Shown piece after piece: positions 6,719-6,727 of a stretch of DNA of 6,727 bases (position 1 is its first letter; every line of letters begins with the position of its first letter). The stretch comes from Acidobacteriota bacterium (lineage in GTDB: Bacteria > Acidobacteriota > Vicinamibacteria > Vicinamibacterales > Vicinamibacteraceae). A model generated the notes under the pieces. That model saw nothing but the letters and a program-made list of their open reading frames with translations, had not been told where the DNA came from and ran no database searches. The stretch covers positions 1 through 6,727 of the forward strand of contig JAEYZV010000108.1 of NCBI GenBank assembly GCA_023427865.1, read 5' to 3'. The position numbers and the translations under genes were made by a program.

Positions 6719-6727
6719 GGCAAGTTG

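Overview
This is a GC-rich window (roughly two-thirds G+C by eye) in which every supported gene lies on the minus strand, so transcription runs from right to left. The coding style, the envelope proteins with lipoprotein signals and the HD-GYP architecture point to a high-GC Gram-negative bacterium. An acidobacterium-like organism (Vicinamibacteria type) is a plausible guess from gene style and intergenic repeats, but nothing here proves a taxon.

From right to left: (1) 6718-5672 is an HD-GYP cyclic-di-GMP phosphodiesterase whose 5' end lies at or just beyond the window edge. (2) 5671-5412 is the only real intergenic region. It holds two GC-rich hairpins that resemble each other and a degenerate array of 7-8 bp units, GAACGTC(G/A), next to the start of the following gene. 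(3) 5411-4836 is tag, DNA-3-methyladenine glycosylase I, with all zinc and active-site residues in place. (4) 11 bp later begins a tightly packed export module: three consecutive periplasmic adaptor (membrane fusion, HlyD/MacA-type) genes at 4824-3580, 3583-2300 and 2303-1023, followed by a MacB/FtsX-type ABC permease from 1026 that runs off the left edge. The last four genes are joined by three successive 4-bp ATGA stop/start overlaps, which implies one mRNA and translational coupling.

The three adaptors and the permease read as one tripartite-efflux or envelope-export assembly: the permease (with an ATPase that must be encoded elsewhere, possibly just past the left edge) works in the inner membrane, and the adaptors bridge the periplasm. 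Two adaptors carry lipoprotein signals and one has an N-terminal membrane anchor. The first adaptor is clearly divergent from the other two, which look like products of a tandem duplication. The most noteworthy point is this triple-adaptor layout, possibly co-transcribed with a DNA alkylation-repair gene. No RNA genes, CRISPR arrays or mobile elements were seen.
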